64,000 nucleotides of DNA, taken from assembly GCA_963741755.1 (NCBI GenBank), contig CAVUJG010000021.1, forward strand, positions 1 through 64,000, in the 5' to 3' direction. Positions 63,011 through 64,000 of the stretch are shown piece by piece. A model generated the notes under the pieces. That model saw nothing but the letters and a program-made list of their open reading frames with translations, had not been told where the DNA came from and made no database searches. Source of the stretch: Sva-07 sp963741755. Lineage in GTDB: Bacteria > Actinomycetota > Acidimicrobiia > Acidimicrobiales > Ilumatobacteraceae. Position 1 is the stretch's first letter. Each line of letters begins with the position of its first letter. The translations under genes were made by a program, and so were the position numbers.

Positions 63011-64000
63011 TCAACCTCGAAATTCGGAGTCGATGTCGCGCCTGGCGACATCCGCTCCGAATTTCGGGGTGTTGGGCGCAGTTTGCGGCGACGCGTACAC
63101 GAGACAGGCAACGGTGTGGTCGCCGGTCGGCAGCGCAACCGTCAGCGCGGGGACGGCGGTGCGGGGGTGAACGAGGCTGGCGTTGACCGCCAGGTTGCGG
63201 GCGATCGGGCGCCGCGCCGGCCCGCCCGGTACCAGCAGGTCGACGATCGCCGAGACACCCATCGCGGTGGCGATCACCGATCGATCCCCGCCCGTGCGGT
63301 TCGCGTCACCCATCAGATCGCCGGGCGAGTCGAGCCCGATGGCGAAGCCCGACTCGACGCCGACCAGATCCCGGCCGTTGCGGATCCGATGGATCCGTCC
63401 GTGACGGGACGCATCGATCGCCCAGCACACCGAGTCGATGCGAACGTCGGGCCACGGGTGCCACGTGGTCCACGTCATGGCGTCCTCGACGCCCGCGGAC
63501 TCGATGCCGAGACGGACTCGACGATTGCCCTCGGCGTCGGTGAGCGCCAGCATCGAGTCGGTGTGGACCGATCCGAACATGTCGGCGACGTCGCCGCTGA
63601 AGCCGAACACCGACGAGTAGGCGAACTTGCGGTACTTGGCAGCGGCCTGTTCGGGGAAGTCGAGGGCGACGGCAGCGCGGCCGCTCAGGATCACAGCATG
63701 GTCGGCGTCGCGGGCGATCACCTGGCCGGCGTCGACGATCGTGATCGGCGCGGGCAGCGGATCGAGCGGCTCCTCGTCGCTCGTCCAGAACGGATGGTCG
63801 GCCGGCGCGGCGAGCGCACCGAAGGCCTTCATGCACCAGTACGGCGAACCGGCCGAACTGTAGGTCTCCGACAAGCGACGATTGTCGTAGGTGTACCCGA
63901 TCGACAGCACGCCGTCACGGTCGCTGATCGGCTGGTCGGCCCACCAACGCAGGTGCCGCATCGACAGGCCGCGCACCGCACCCCACGACAGATCGCTGTC
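63011..64000 (-). CDS. DUF2264 protein, C-terminal part (runs off the window)
   Basis: The frame is open to the window edge, so the N-terminal half is missing. The visible 329 or so residues carry GLSMRHLRWWADQP, LSIGYTYDNRRLSETYSSAG, YWCMKAFGALAAP and FWTSDEEPLDPLP, the C-terminal landmarks of DUF2264, a family linked to polysaccharide breakdown clusters. The last 16 or so residues come from the palindromic repeat at 63018-63066. It is the first visible gene of the operon. Confidence 0.82.
   Translation of the reverse strand, partial: DSDLSWGAVRGLSMRHLRWWADQPISDRDGVLSIGYTYDNRRLSETYSSAGSPYWCMKAFGALAAPADHPFWTSDEEPLDPLPAPITIVDAGQVIARDADHAVILSGRAAVALDFPEQAAAKYRKFAYSSVFGFSGDVADMFGSVHTDSMLALTDAEGNRRVRLGIESAGVEDAMTWTTWHPWPDVRIDSVCWAIDASRHGRIHRIRNGRDLVGVESGFAIGLDSPGDLMGDANRTGGDRSVIATAMGVSAIVDLLVPGGPARRPIARNLAVNASLVHPRTAVPALTVALPTGDHTVACLVYASPQTAPNTPKFGADVARRDIDSEFRG
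63018..63066. repeat. Long imperfect palindrome inside the 3' end of the DUF2264 gene
   Basis: Outer arms cgaaattcggag (63018-63029) and ctccgaatttcg (63055-63066) and inner arms gatgtcgc/gcgacatc enclose a five-base loop. Only two positions in between are unpaired. The element encodes the last residues of the DUF2264 protein before its stop at 63011-63013, so it probably inserted there. Confidence 0.8.

Noticed and set aside
1..64000. rRNA genes, tRNA genes, prophage integrase or IS transposase
   Set aside because: None was seen on either strand; the only mobile-like signals are the palindromic repeats and the DUF222/HNH gene.

Overview
This window is chromosomal DNA from a high-GC actinobacterium. 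Gene density, frequent GTG starts, stop/start overlaps of the ATGA and GTGA type, paired GAF-ANTAR regulators, a DUF222/HNH gene, a P450 next to alcohol dehydrogenases and an Anbu peptidase all fit a marine Acidimicrobiia such as Ilumatobacter. That placement is inference from gene content; no rRNA or tRNA gene is visible to test it.

Layout. 0.2-3.6 kb: two tandem membrane-linked P-loop GTPases. 3.7-10.4 kb: a signalling block with remnants of a STAS and a class III cyclase gene, a PAS/GAF/SpoIIE phosphatase, and a tightly overlapped STAS, MerR-receiver and KaiC-like operon. 10.4-15.7 kb: a patchwork with a truncated HigBA-like module, a broken HNH gene, a regulator/acetyltransferase operon facing an alpha/beta hydrolase, and a lipoprotein. 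15.9-19.2 kb: a Zn alcohol dehydrogenase, a glycosyltransferase-like gene and a hydrolase. 19.3-24.4 kb: a second signalling block (CHASE-GAF-SpoIIE phosphatase, anti-sigma kinase, two GAF-ANTAR proteins, STAS). 24.6-29.3 kb: a hemerythrin with a histone-like tail, then a minus-strand MoxR/DUF58/DUF4129 operon. 29.5-45.8 kb: metabolic, transport and membrane genes, ending in a large secreted beta-propeller protein. 45.9-51.8 kb: ACT-domain protein, selD, oligoendopeptidase F, Anbu peptidase, panB and a hydrolase. 51.9-59.7 kb: cupredoxin lipoprotein, VOC protein, CPA1-type antiporter, an ABC-2 exporter, an MBL-fold protein and a fatty acid desaturase with an operator-like promoter. 59.7-64 kb: an overlapping minus-strand catabolic operon (DUF2264, DHDPS-family, old-yellow-enzyme-family, ThuA-like) that runs off the window.

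How the genes work together. Two SpoIIE-type phosphatases, two intact STAS proteins (plus one fragment) and one HATPase kinase are the parts of partner-switching stress control. The KaiC-like ATPase is co-expressed with a STAS protein and with a regulator whose receiver domain has Glu at the phospho-acceptor position. Several of these regulatory genes start a few bases after a good -10 box, so they are probably leaderless.

Points needing care. selD is read through an in-frame TGA that encodes selenocysteine at residue 25. At least a dozen one-base frame breaks interrupt otherwise well-conserved genes, which suggests indel errors in the source assembly as well as real decay. Three different palindromic repeats lie at gene ends (29.4, 59.7 and 63.0 kb), and two of them supply the last codons of the adjacent gene.
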